Assembly (NCBI RefSeq): GCF_018320785.1
Contig: NC_054865.1
Coordinates: 33,480,398-33,544,397, forward strand
DNA from: Cheilinus undulatus
Taxonomy: Eukaryota; Chordata; Actinopteri; Labriformes; Labridae
Length of the DNA: 64,000 bases
Direction of reading: 5' to 3'
Positions 26,801 to 36,670 of this stretch are shown piece after piece (within the stretch, counting starts at the first letter, position 1; the number at the start of each line of letters is the position of its first letter). A program made the position numbers and the translations under genes. The notes under the pieces were generated by a model, which ran no database searches, was not told the DNA's origin, and saw nothing but the letters and a program-made list of their open reading frames with translations.

Positions 26801-29800
26801 GGGGTATTCCCACTGACCCCTCTGAGCAGACCATGGACCTTGGTGGGACAGAAAATTATGTTCTATTAAAAACATAAATATCACTTAGATGTTCATTTTT
26901 TTCATTGATGGCACTGTTGAACCAGTTTTTTAACCCCTCACAATATTAAGGAGAGAAAAGACATGATTATTCATGGTTTACAGCTTCAGCTTTTGTTTGA
27001 AATCTTTAACCTCTAACAAGAATTTCTGATTTTACACTTTTTTTTAAATGGCAAACAGACAGTAAATGTACAGTGCCTATTAAAAGTACCCTCTTGAATA
27101 TTTTACCCTTTTACTGATTTTATAAATCAATCATGTCAATATAATTTGGCTTTTTTGACAAGAAAATTAATAAGAAAAAACTCTTTAATGTCAAAATGAA
27201 AACATATTTTTACAAAGTAATGTCAATTGAATAGAAATATTTAATGTAAAATAAGTGACTGCATAGGTATTCATCAACTTCAAGTTGGTATTTAGTAGAA
27301 TCACCTTTGACAGCAATCACAGCACTGAGTCTGTGTGGATAGGTCTCAATCAGGCTTGTACATCTGGATAATGCATTTTTATTCCATTCATTTTTCTGCA
27401 AAACTCCTTAAGCTCTATCAGGTTGCACAGGGATTGAGCATGAACATCCTTTTCCAAGTCTAGTAACAGATTCTCTGTTGGATTTGACTTAACCACTCCA
27501 GAACATTCACCTTGTTTTCTTTGAACCATTTCTGTGTAGCTTTCGCTGTATGCGTTGGGTCATTGTTTTATTGGAAAATAAATCTTGTCTCAAGTCATAG
27601 TTCTCTTGCAGACGGACTAAGATTGTCCTCCAGGATTTTCTTATATTTTCCGCTTTCATTTTACCCTCTACCTTTAAAAACCTTCCAGGGCCAGATGCAG
27701 AGAAGCATCCACACACAGCATGATGCTGTACCACTGTGCTTCACAGTGGGGATGGTGTGTTTGTGGGGATGTGCAGTGTTTGGTGCCCACCAAATATACA
27801 AACATGTTTGATGGCCAAAAAGCATTATTTTGGTCTACTCAGACCGAAGAACTTTCTTCCACTTGACCATGGAGTCTCCCACATGCCTTTTGGGGAACTC
27901 TAGTGGAGATTTAATATGAGTTTCATCAACAACGTCTTTCTCTTTGCCACTCTCCCATAAAGCTTTGACTGGTGAAGAACCTCGGCAAGATTTGTTGTAT
28001 TCTGAGTCTCTCCCATCTCAGCTGCTGAAGCTTGTAACTCCCTCAGTGTAGTCATAGGTGTGTTGGTGGCTTCTCTCACTAGTCTCCTTGCACAGTCACT
28101 CAGTTTGTGAGGACAGCCTGATCTAGGCAGATTTACACATGTGCCATTTTCCTTTCTTGATGATGAATTTAACCAAACTCTTGGGATGTTCAGTGCCTTG
28201 GGATTTTTTGTATTAATTCCCTGACATATACTTTTCAATAATCTTTGAATACCTTCAATACCTTTCAGTAACATAGTAGTACCAATTGGCTGGACCTCTG
28301 TTGAATTAGGTCAGTCACTTTAAAGAGGATGAATATTTTCCTGTCACTTATTTTACATTAAATATTTTTATTTAAATGGCATTACTTTGTAGAAATCTGT
28401 TTCACTTTGACACTAAAGAGTTTTTTTTGTCAAAAAAGCCAAATTATATTGACAGTGATTTAGTTTTAAAATCGGTGAAAGAGTAAACCATCCTAGGCAG
28501 TAAATATTTTTTATAGGCACTGTGTAACAGGAGCAAAAATATAAATTAGATCTTATGAATGTATGGTTATATTTTGATGTAATGTCTTGTAACTGAATTT
28601 CTTTTCTTACATCAATATAAATATGATTTCTTTTTCTAGGTCACATTGAGTTCACCTGGCAACAAGTTATGATTGGAATTCAAAGTTCAATCATCATGTT
28701 TCCCATCAATCTCCTTATTGTGAGCATCTTCCGAAACACTCGACCTCGAGAGAAAGCGGCCACCAAAACAGACACATCCAAACAGGCCAAGACTGGTCGA
28801 GTTTCTCCTTCACAGACTTCCTCTCCTCAGAAAGAGCTGAAAGACATCACACCAGATACTGTCATCAAGGTAAAGAAACTAAAATCCTAATTATAGTGAT
28901 TGTTTCTCTGTTCTACATGACTTAAGTGGTTGATGTGGTGTCTTTATTAGGACATAAAGAGGATTGCTCAGTCTCTCTCAAAGGCCATGAAGAGTCCACT
29001 GCCTGACCTGCAGCTTCAGCCCGGTCAGCAGGCGGACATCAACACTCTGCTGTCTCTGGTGGAGGACATTATCAGACAACAGAATCAGGTGCCTGGAGAC
29101 TTTTACACTGATGCAGCCAAGAGTGATCGCTCGATGATCCTCAGCTTAGGTGCAGTCAATCTCCAAGGTAAACTTGGCCATGAGCTTTATGATGATCTTT
29201 ATCCATGTGTTACAGATTTTGTTTAGCCAGTTCGTTTTGTAGGATCAAAAAATGGTTATACCAGGTAATGTAATTGCTGTTTAAAAAGCAGAAAATAATG
29301 AATAAAGAAATTGAGAAACAACTGTCTGTATCTCTAACATATACACAGTATTTTACTTGTTATCTATGTCTTATTCATTTTCCTTGTTGAACTAGCTTGA
29401 TTGTTGTAACTTTGATACACTAGAAAAATAATGAAAGTCTGGTACTTTTCAATGTCATTTGATTTCTTTTGGGTTATAATCCAAGAAAAGCATGTATGCT
29501 CTTTTACATACAGACTTTACACTTGTCATAAAGAAATGTGATGATGATTTTCTGATCTGGAATGTTTTCAGTGGTCTTATTTAGGCTATGGTGTAGTTTT
29601 TATGTTGACTATAGTCTAATTATGGTCTGATCTGTGTGAATGACAACATAAAAGATGCACCAGACTAAAAGAAATTGTAATAGAAATGAATCTGTGATAT
29701 CAATATGTATATTTCTATGTTTCAATCTCTGCATGGTGGGTTAGAGATTGTATCTGACTGATGCTGATTTTTGCCCACAGAAAGCAGTGGATGGAGCAGC

Positions 29801-32800
29801 CCTGAGAAGACTTCAGATGAAGCTCAGAAAAAAAGCACCAACAGCAAATATCTGTACAAGCAGCTGCGTCATGTTGAGAAGGAGCTGGGTTTGCTGGGAC
29901 CTTCTCGTTTTCCATATCCAGACAGCTACGACCGAGCCATGCAGCAAGTTCAAGGAATGAAGGGTCTCCTGGAGTACCACCTCCCATCAACCATCCTGGG
30001 AGGGGACCAGCTGGAACGCAGTCCCAGTCCAGAGGAAAGCGTCAGCGGAGGCTCCAGTAAGAAATGCTGTCAGGGTGGGCTGCCCTGGTGGTTTGTGTTT
30101 GTTGGCTGGACACTGGTGATTGCAACCAGCTGTGTGTCGGGATACTTCACCATGATGTATGGGCTGACGTACGGGAAAGACCGCTCCATAAGCTGGCTCA
30201 TCTCCATGGTGGTCTCCTTCTTTGAGAGTCTCTTCATCACTCAGCCTTTGAAGGTGAAGGTCATGGTTGGAATACATGAACTAAAGATTGGTAGCAAATG
30301 TTATTTGTTAACCATTTGTGAAAAAATAAGATGCTTATACATTTTCGAGCAGTGACTAGACTTTGTGGCAAAATACAGCCAGTGATTTAATTGGTGGTAA
30401 ATGACAGCTTATTTTAAATCCAATAAAATGTCACTGTAGAGGATTATTTCAATGTTTGACTTATCATTTTCGTGCAAAAAGTACCTTTATAAGTGGAAAG
30501 CACAAGGCGCTGGTTTTAAGGTTGAACAAAAACAGCAACATATTATAAAATTACACTGAAACAAACTCCAAAATTAAAAGAAATGTATATCAAAAGGACC
30601 ACAAAATATTTAAGTAAATGAGGAAAAGCAAGTCAGATAACTTATCTAATATATAATTTTATGTGTCATGTTAATGAATAAATGTACAACATTTGTCTTT
30701 GATTCAGTTCAAATGTATTTACAGGGCCTATGAAAGGAAGCACCCCCTTGGATGTTTCACCCTTTTATTTATTTTATAAATTAATCATTGTCGGTGTAAC
30801 TTTGATTGAGGTCTGAGCTGTGATTTGGCCTCTCTAGAACATCCATCCTCGTCTTTAAACCATTTCTGTGTAGCTTTTGCTGTTTGCTTCAGGCTATTGT
30901 CTTGCTGTAAAATAAATCTTCTCCCAAGCTGTGGTTCTCTTACGAACTGAATAAGATCGTCCTCAGGATTTTCCTTTATTTTGCTAAATTTATTTTAAGC
31001 ACTACCTTTACAAACCTTCCATGGCCAGCTGCAGAGAAACATCCCCACAGCATGATGCTGCCTCCATTGTGCTTCACAGTGGGGATGGTGTGGTTTTGGT
31101 GATGTGCAGTGTTTGGTGTCTGCCCAACAGTGTCTTGCCTTATGGCCAAAAAGCATTATTTTGGTCTACTCAGACCGAAGAACTTACTTCCACTTGATCA
31201 TGGAGTCTCCCATATGCCTTTTGGTTAACTCCAGTGAAGACTTAATATGAGTTTCATCAACAGTGTCTTTCTCTCTGCCACTCCCCCATAAAGAACCAAG
31301 GCAGCAGCTTTTGTATACAGAGTCTCTCCTATTTCAGCTGCTGAAGCTTGTAACTCCCTCAGAGTCATAGGTGTCTTTGTCTTGGTGTTTTGTTTTTTTT
31401 TGTAAAAAAACCTAGTTATATTGACCATGATTGATTTATAACATCAAATAATGGGTAAACATCCAAGGTGGTGAGTATTTTTAAAGGCACTGTAAATGCT
31501 ATAAACAGACTCTCCTGTGCTTCCACATATTAACAGTGTCTTCTTATGCACTTTTTGTCATGAAGTTCTCTTGTACTCAAGCCTGAACCTGCTTTATTAC
31601 AGGTTCTTGGTTTTGCTGCTTTCTTTGCCCTTGTTCTAAAAAAAGTTGACCAGGAGGAGTATGGGGAGCCTCAGATAGATGACAGTCTCAGAAATTCAGG
31701 TAATTTTACATCTGGGGTTCCACTGTTATTGTAATTTTTGTAATAAATTTTGAAAAAAAAAAAGAAAAACAAAACTGCTCAATATCTCCTCTCAGATGAT
31801 CCAGACACGGTCCGAGCAGCCAGGAGAGACAGCACATGCAGTTTCTATCAGCCACCACCCCTCACTGACATTGAAAAGATGAGGAACAACATGATTAAAG
31901 AGCAGAAAGTCTTTGCCCTCATAAGGGAGATTCTTGGTAAGAGAATAATTTTGATACAGAACACAGGATGATAGCATAGTTTGAGCTGTTAATGTATTTG
32001 TTTGTTTTTCAGCTTACATGGGATTCATGTGGATGCTGCTCCTGGTGGCGTATGGTCAAAGGGATCCCAACGCTTACTTTCTGACCCAACACATTCGACA
32101 GAGCTTCAGCAAAGGGATCTCAGACAGCATGAGTATTCAGGATGTTTTCGACTGGACAAACACAACACTGCTGAGCAGCTTGTTTGGAGAGTACCCAGGT
32201 CAGCATATTGTTAAGTTATTAAATGTCACACATCTGATATGCATGGATTTCCTTTGATGTACAGTAATTTATTTGGGTTTACAAAATTGTACAAAATTTG
32301 TATCACCTGTAGGGTTTCTTTCCTTTAAGTGTCTGTGTCTTGTCACAGGATTTATCACAGATGGAAACAACAAGCTGGTTGGTAATGCTCGCCTTCGCCA
32401 GGTGAGGGTGCAAAAAAATTCTTGCAGTGTGGCCCCCTCCATGCAGAAAGCTATGATGGACTGCCATGCTCCATACTCATGGGAGCTGGAGGACATGGGC
32501 TCCTACAGCGCAGGCTGGAGCAGCGCTGTGCAAGATAATAGCTCAGTGCACCTTCAGAACCCATGGACATATCAATCTCAGGGAAAACTGAGGGCCTTAC
32601 CCATCTGGGGCAGCGTGAGGCTTTACAGAGGAGGAGGCTTTGTGGTGGATCTGGGGCCAGATTTACAAAATTCCAGCAGGTAGGTGTTTAATACCTACTG
32701 AAATAAACTTGAATGAAACAGATGATAATGGATTAATAATCAACAATTTTGGTTACTGATTAATGTCTGTATGGATTTTTATTAGACAAAAACATCAGAA

Positions 32801-35800
32801 CTGGCTTATTGTTAGCAGGTTTACAAATACGAAGAATTTGTCTTGTCTTGGTGTTTTGCTGCAAAATAATGACCACAGCAGCAGAAAAAAAGTCAAAATC
32901 ATGTCTCAAAAGTGATCTTACCACCAAGGAACTGAATAGAGTACTATGAAAAAACGAAGTGACAAAATTTGAATAAAAATATGATCAGACAGTGTAATAA
33001 AAGAAGCCATATGGTTTTGTGGAAATCTGCAAGATTATAGTGAATGGAAATCCCTAATAGTACAAAGATTTTAATTTTAATTTTTTTGATACCTTTGTTG
33101 TTAATATCAAGTCACTCTAAATTTTGTTTCAAAAGATAGTCATCCACATTTTATTTCTTTTTTAGACAAAAATGTTGGAAAAATTCTGTTTTTGGGTGAA
33201 AATGTTAAGTAGTTGTTGCCTCACAGATGATAGACAGTAAACGCTTGATTCAGATTCATTTTAAAACGACATCAATTTTTGGTCTTTAGCGATGAGTTTG
33301 AGTCAAAGATTAACTTGATATCAAGTGAAATAAAGGTAGCAATCTTAGTCAAACACCCTGATTTTATGTGTATTGTGTATCATTGCCATCATGTTTTTAT
33401 AAAGTTGGCCTTTGTGTCTTTATTATAGACTCTTATAGACTTACATTATGTTTTTCCATTTGTAGAACTCTCCAGTACCTTTATGACAACACCTGGTTTG
33501 ATGTGTACACCCAAGCCATCTTTGTGGAGTTCACTGTGTACAACGCCAACGTCAACCTCTTCTGCATTGTCACTCTTTTGCTTGAGACCACAGCCACAGG
33601 TACAGTCAGTGGTCCATATTCAGCACAAACTGGCTAGATAATTCATGTCTTCTTTTTGTAACTTTGTGTTTCTTTAAGGAGCTTTTCAGTTTCGCAGTGA
33701 ACTTCAGAACGTGCGACTTTACCAGTCAACCGGCGGCCTTCACATCTTTGTTATGGCTTCTGAAGTCATCTACTTTCTCTTCATCATCTATTACATGTTT
33801 GTCCAAGTATGAATGTATCTCACCTTAAGATACTTTTAATAAAAATAGCCTGCATCATGACACACTGCACAGAAAACCCTCTCCCTCTGACAGGGGAAGC
33901 TTATGAAGCAGCACAGATGGGCTTATTTTAAGAGTAAGTGGAACCTGCTCGAGTTAGCGATCATCATTCTCAGCTGGAGCGCACTGTCTGTCTTCATCAA
34001 GAGGACTCTGCTGGGAATGCGGGATGTGGAATACTACCAGAACCACAAAGACCAGTGAGTAGCTCTGCAATAAGTAGGTAAAGGTTTATTTTCAAAGGGC
34101 AAACTGCTTCACAAATAAAAACTAGAAAGCACTCAGAGAGCGCAGACCACCAATTGCCCTATCTCCCAATAGAACAGAATCCTTAAAAAATTCCTGGATC
34201 CAGACGGTGATCCGGATTACTACCAAAATCTAGTCAGTTCTTCCTTATGCCCTTTCTGACATTTCCTGAAAATTTCATCCAAATCTGTCCTTAACTTTTT
34301 GAGTTATGTTGCTAACAAACAAACTAACTAACAAACAAACCCTGCCGATCACATAACCTCCTTAGCGGAGGTAAAAATGGATTAGGAGACATAAACAGAT
34401 AAATGAGTCAAACGTTAAACAGGGCAAAAGAGGAAAGTTGATGTTCTCTGCAGAGCTTCATACTCAGCATTGATAAGTAACTAGCATTTTAATGCTCCCC
34501 TGACAAATAGCTGTCATGACTGACTTAAAACCAGACTTGTAATACAGAAAATAGGTGAGAATTAATCTTTAAAAAAATTGTGTTATCAGGCAAAATGTCC
34601 AGTATTTCCAAAATTCAGGGCAGCTCACAATTCAAAAGTAGAGAAATAAACCTAAATTCAGCCAGAGAATCTATCAGATAGTTAAACTTAGGTTCTAAGG
34701 AGTCACAATGAAATGAAACCGACTGAAACGTCCACAGAGACCTCAGACATAAAACCAACCAGCTAAAACCAAATTACTCACAGACTGTTCATCTAAGACA
34801 GTGTTTATTGCAAGGAATTGCAGCAAGTAGCTGGTACAATGTATTTCCAATATTACAGACTAATGAATCATTTTATAGATAAAATGGAAAAAAAGAATAG
34901 ATGTCTAATTCAGGATTAAATTATGTACAGATCTGTTTTAGAAGTAGTTACGCAAACAGTGACTAATTTTAACTGCATAAGCTTTATCTAAAGCTAACAC
35001 AACTATGCTAGCTACATAATAATCGTCACTACATAAGCCTATGTAGCTAAGTTAGCTTAAGCAACATGAGCTTTAGCAAATGTGGCTAAAGCTAATGTAG
35101 CTATGTATGTACCTTTCCTGTGTAGCTTACATAGCTACTTTGTGAGCTAAGCTCTAGCTATGTTAGCTACAAAGGTACGCTAATTATAAGAAATTTAGCT
35201 TCAGCAATGTGAGCTTTAGCAACGTGAGCTTTAGCAGACATAGCTAAAGCGAACTTAGCTGCTCAGATAGCATAGATACGTAGCTTACGTAGCTGCTTTG
35301 TGAGCTTAGCTTCAGCTATGTTTTCTGTGTAGCTTATGCAGCTAGTGGAGCTGCAGACGCTGCTTGGCTGCTTTAGAATGTTTTTATGGAGGACATGAAT
35401 CCTCTAAGTAGACTGTTTACTTCATTAAATGTTTTGTAATAAGGTTTTGTAGATCAGGGTTTTTTTAATTTGAACTTTACTGTTACCCTAACCCTAACCC
35501 TAAACAGAAGTTTAATCCAATTTTATTTTGAAAGTTTTACTGTGTACATTCTTAGATATAAGGGGTTCAGATGAACAGTCTCCAGCCAGACGTTCTTGCG
35601 GTATATCTTAAGTATATCTTGTTCAATACACGTGTAATGAACAAGATATACTTCAAAATCAACACGACCTGAAAGTTTCTCTCAGGGGCTTTGTACTGAT
35701 TTCATGATAAAAGTTTACTACATCCACCTCAATTTTATTAAGACTTTTTCTGTGGATTGTTACAATAAGATTCTGTCCTCTTATGCTCTGTGTCCAGGTA

Positions 35801-36670
35801 CGCCAGTTTCCATGAGACGGCCAAGGCTGATGCAGTGCTGGGGTATCTTATTGCCTTCTTGGTGCTGTTAGCTACAGTCAAACTGTGGCACCTGCTGAGA
35901 CTGAACCCAAAGCTGCACATGATCACAGCCACACTGCAGCGAGCCTGGACTGATATTTCAGGCTTCCTGGTGGTTATGACCATCATGTTCTTGGCCTACA
36001 CCATCGCTGTGAGCAGTTTCCCACACATTAACATCAGCATGGTAGAGTTTGTAAAATAGAATACATTCAAAAGATTATTAACACAGATAAATGTTACTCT
36101 TTTCAGTCTAATCTGATGTATGGCTGGAAGCTGTACTCCTATCGGACTCTGCTGGATGCTGGATTGACCATGGTCAGCCTGCAGCTGGGCATCTTTAACT
36201 ATGAAGAGGTTTGTAAGAGACTGTTTAAATACCACTGCATAAAAAAGCCTACCTCACAAGGACTTTTTTTCTGACTCTGCAGGTTCTGGATTACAATCCA
36301 GTGCTTGGCGCTTTCCTCATCGGTTCCTGCATCGTGTTCATGACTTTTGTGGTGCTGAACCTTTTCATCTCTGTCATACTGGTGGCATTTAGTCAAGAGC
36401 AAATACATCACAAGGTAACTCACAGTCTGAAGTGTCTTACTGTTCAGGAGAAGTGTGATATAACTTTAAAAGAAACAGCCTTTTTAAGACATTTTATTCT
36501 TCTTCTAGCCATCAGAGGAGGAAGAGATTGTGGACATGATGCTGATGAAAATCTGCAGTCTGTTTGGAGTGAAATGTAAGAAACAAAACAGTGAAGGCAA
36601 AATTGGGAGGGCAGGTGATTCATCTGCTTCAAATATTGGACTCTCAACCATTTCTTCTGGAAATGTTTGA
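12166..36670 (+). CDS. pkd1l2: pkd1l2, polycystin-1-like protein 2: lectin-bearing adhesion/channel protein, complete 41-exon model
   Basis: Exons by eye: 12166-12487, 13138-13296, 13379-13567, 15477-15587, 15897-16044, 16115-16344, 16430-16840, 16939-17066, 17179-17320, 18718-18916, 19134-19245, 19324-19465, 19651-19878, 21350-21492, 21613-21792, 21905-22042, 22525-22671, 22763-22887, 22975-23095, 24088-24216, 24314-24539, 25195-25385, 25481-25711, 25912-26013, 26109-26287, 26375-26521, 26643-26842, 28640-28869, 28951-29167, 29781-30253, 31603-31699, 31796-31936, 32013-32198, 32349-32679, 33466-33599, 33679-33806, 33894-34054, 35798-36008, 36107-36208, 36283-36414, 36509-36670. They sum to 7,485 nt with every phase compatible: 2,494 aa, close to human PKD1L2 (about 2,460). 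An in-frame upstream ATG exists at 12097, but 12166 places the hydrophobic LLVLFLS segment at the N-terminus. Domain order (C-type lectin, SUEL, PKD-like, REJ, GPS, PLAT, 11 TM) is that of PKD1L2. The channel half pairs with PKD2-type subunits in this family. I cannot tell which fish paralogue this is. Confidence 0.92.
13735..14600 (-). mobile_element. Non-LTR retrotransposon 3' fragment in pkd1l2 intron 3 (minus orientation)
   Basis: On the minus strand near 14030-14070 the sequence reads [13 protein letters not shown], the kind of segment found close to the C-terminus of LINE ORF2 proteins. Downstream on that strand a typical fish LINE tail (TTTGGAATAAAGATATTGATC) ends near 13740. Stops interrupt the frame, so this is a dead fragment. 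Clade is not assigned. Confidence 0.5.
14766..14829. repeat. (TA)n microsatellite
   Basis: About 30 uninterrupted TA dinucleotides next to the left end of a Tc1-type element, which inserts at TA sites. Confidence 0.97.
14831..15303 (+). mobile_element. Tc1/mariner-type deletion derivative (copy 1) keeping the transposase HTH start
   Basis: Inverted ends: CAGTGCTTAACAAATGTATT at left (running on to AGACCACC) and, inverted, CAGTGCTTAACAAATTTATT at right. Length 473 bp. From the ATG at 15187 it encodes about 28 residues, [18 protein letters not shown]... ending SLRQI, typical of the N-terminal HTH of Tc1 transposases, then goes straight into the right TIR; the catalytic DDE part is gone. The left part holds a short telomere-like CCCTAACCCTAACC. 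A second copy lies at 59387-59928. It sits in pkd1l2 intron 3. Confidence 0.88.
15897..16344 (+). other. pkd1l2: pkd1l2 exons 5-6: PKD-like beta-sandwich region
   Basis: Residues 261-386. [32 protein letters not shown] and [20 protein letters not shown] form an Ig/PKD-like repeat (the GDG and the YxxPGxF-like turn are present), ending in QKAITIQE. The extracellular position follows from the signal peptide. Confidence 0.8.
17470..17710 (+). mobile_element. Common teleost interspersed repeat (CATCCATTTTCTACACCGC... type) in pkd1l2 intron 9
   Basis: Contains the hallmark string CATCCATTTTCTACACCGC, then GGCTGGAGCCTATCCCAGC, GGGGTACACCCTGGACAGGG and ACCTAACAAACATGTCTTTAG, a family that recurs widely in fish genomes. 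I recognise the family by sequence but not its formal class (SINE or LINE 3' tail). Confidence 0.75.
17780..18140 (-). mobile_element. Non-LTR reverse-transcriptase fragment in pkd1l2 intron 9 (minus strand)
   Basis: Minus-strand translation near 18100-17950 gives [20 protein letters not shown] followed by [17 protein letters not shown], the thumb-region KFLGI-LD signature common after the RT catalytic domain of LINE proteins, then a stop. Degenerate and truncated; clade not assigned. Confidence 0.6.
19935..20900. repeat. Degenerate array of TAACTAGTTAAC-type motifs with an inverted right arm, pkd1l2 intron 13
   Basis: Nearly 1 kb filled with variants of GTTAACTA, CTAGTTAAC and AGTAACTAACTACTAGTTAA. 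Longer order is visible: the block ending ACTAGTTAACATTAAGGATA recurs about 190 bp apart (near 20123 and 20313), with more diverged units to about 20640. Near 20810-20900 the same consensus appears inverted (TAGTAGTTAGTTACTCATTT). No coding potential. Confidence 0.85.
23275..23480. repeat. Degenerate roughly 20-bp pyrimidine-rich tandem repeat, pkd1l2 intron 19
   Basis: Successive variants of CCACTTTTTACCAGTTTTTG (e.g. TTGACCAGTTTTTAACCAC, CCATTTTCACATTC). Strong pyrimidine strand bias. No open frame of interest. Confidence 0.7.
24088..25711 (+). other. pkd1l2: pkd1l2 exons 20-23: GAIN/GPS autoproteolysis region and first TM segment
   Basis: Residues 1126-1384. [17 protein letters not shown] followed across the exon 22/23 junction by [12 protein letters not shown] is a complete GPS motif (paired Trp, four Cys). 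The cleavage tripeptide H1323-L1324-T1325 is intact, so self-cleavage between L and T is expected. TM1 follows as [20 protein letters not shown], then basic ARRKD on the cytoplasmic side. Confidence 0.9.
25912..26521 (+). other. pkd1l2: pkd1l2 exons 24-26: cytoplasmic PLAT/LH2 domain
   Basis: Residues 1385-1527. [72 protein letters not shown] and [10 protein letters not shown] match the PLAT beta-sandwich of polycystin-1 family proteins, including the TGHR and RLWHDNSG signatures. Confidence 0.92.
27071..28522 (-). mobile_element. Tc1-like transposon with broken transposase, pkd1l2 intron 27
   Basis: Ends CAGTGCCTATTAAAAGTACC at left and, inverted, CAGTGCCTATAAAAAATATT at right; 1,452 bp, near the usual Tc1 length, with TA at the left flank. 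Minus-strand frames at 28274-27900, 27734-27507 and 27401-27210 carry Tc1 transposase pieces such as [20 protein letters not shown] and [15 protein letters not shown]. Stops and frameshifts separate them, so the transposase is dead. It lies antisense to pkd1l2. Confidence 0.88.
30722..31492 (-). mobile_element. Tc1-like transposon, internally deleted relative, pkd1l2 intron 30
   Basis: Left end CAGGGCCTATGAAAGGAAGC and right end ...TTTTTAAAGGCACTG are flanked by TA on both sides (30720-30721 and 31493-31494). Length 771 bp, about half a full Tc1. Interior sequence is clearly related to the element at 27071-28522 (e.g. AAAAAGCATTATTTTGGTCT and CTGCTGAAGCTTGTAACTCC on both), in the same antisense orientation. 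Minus-strand remnant [19 protein letters not shown]; no intact transposase. Confidence 0.88.
34155..34377 (+). mobile_element. Interspersed repeat (ACCAAAATCTA...GGAGGTAAAA family), pkd1l2 intron 37
   Basis: Shares ACCAAAATCTA, then a CTTCC...CATTTCCTGAAA-type stretch, GAGTTATGTTGCTAACAAAC, CATAACCTC and a final GGTAAAAATGG with the copy at 42225-42546. I recognise it as a frequent fish LINE-type 3' tail but do not assign the clade. Confidence 0.7.
34960..35365. repeat. TAGCTnn-rich low-complexity array with internal ~160-bp periodicity, pkd1l2 intron 37
   Basis: About 400 bp dominated by AGCT/TAGC words (GTAGCTTACATAGCTACTTT, GAGCTTTAGCAACGTGAGCT). The segment GTGTAGCTTACATAGCTACT near 35124 recurs as ACGTAGCTTACGTAGCTGCT near 35278, so longer units exist. 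Many AGCT self-complementary words. Noncoding. Confidence 0.85.
35486..35504. repeat. Short telomere-like (CCCTAA)3
   Basis: Three CCCTAA units inside an intron, 120 bp after the AGCT array. Too short to be a real interstitial telomere block; a similar two-unit motif occurs inside the Tc1 derivative at 14856. Confidence 0.8.

Larger units (their letters stand above)
26643..36670 (+). other. pkd1l2: pkd1l2 exons 27-41: ten further TM segments and polycystin channel domain
   Basis: Residues 1528-2494. TM segments are visible in [95 protein letters not shown], then after the extracellular polycystin (TOP) domain of exons 33-35, [74 protein letters not shown] and [20 protein letters not shown]. 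With TM1 this gives 11. After the last TM the protein ends 54 codons into exon 41, at 36670. Confidence 0.9.

Noticed and set aside
26656-26877. Separate small gene at the end of pkd1l2 exon 27
   Set aside because: It is the exon 27 reading frame running past its donor into the intron.
35486-35504. Interstitial telomere
   Set aside because: Only three CCCTAA units; too short to indicate a fusion site.
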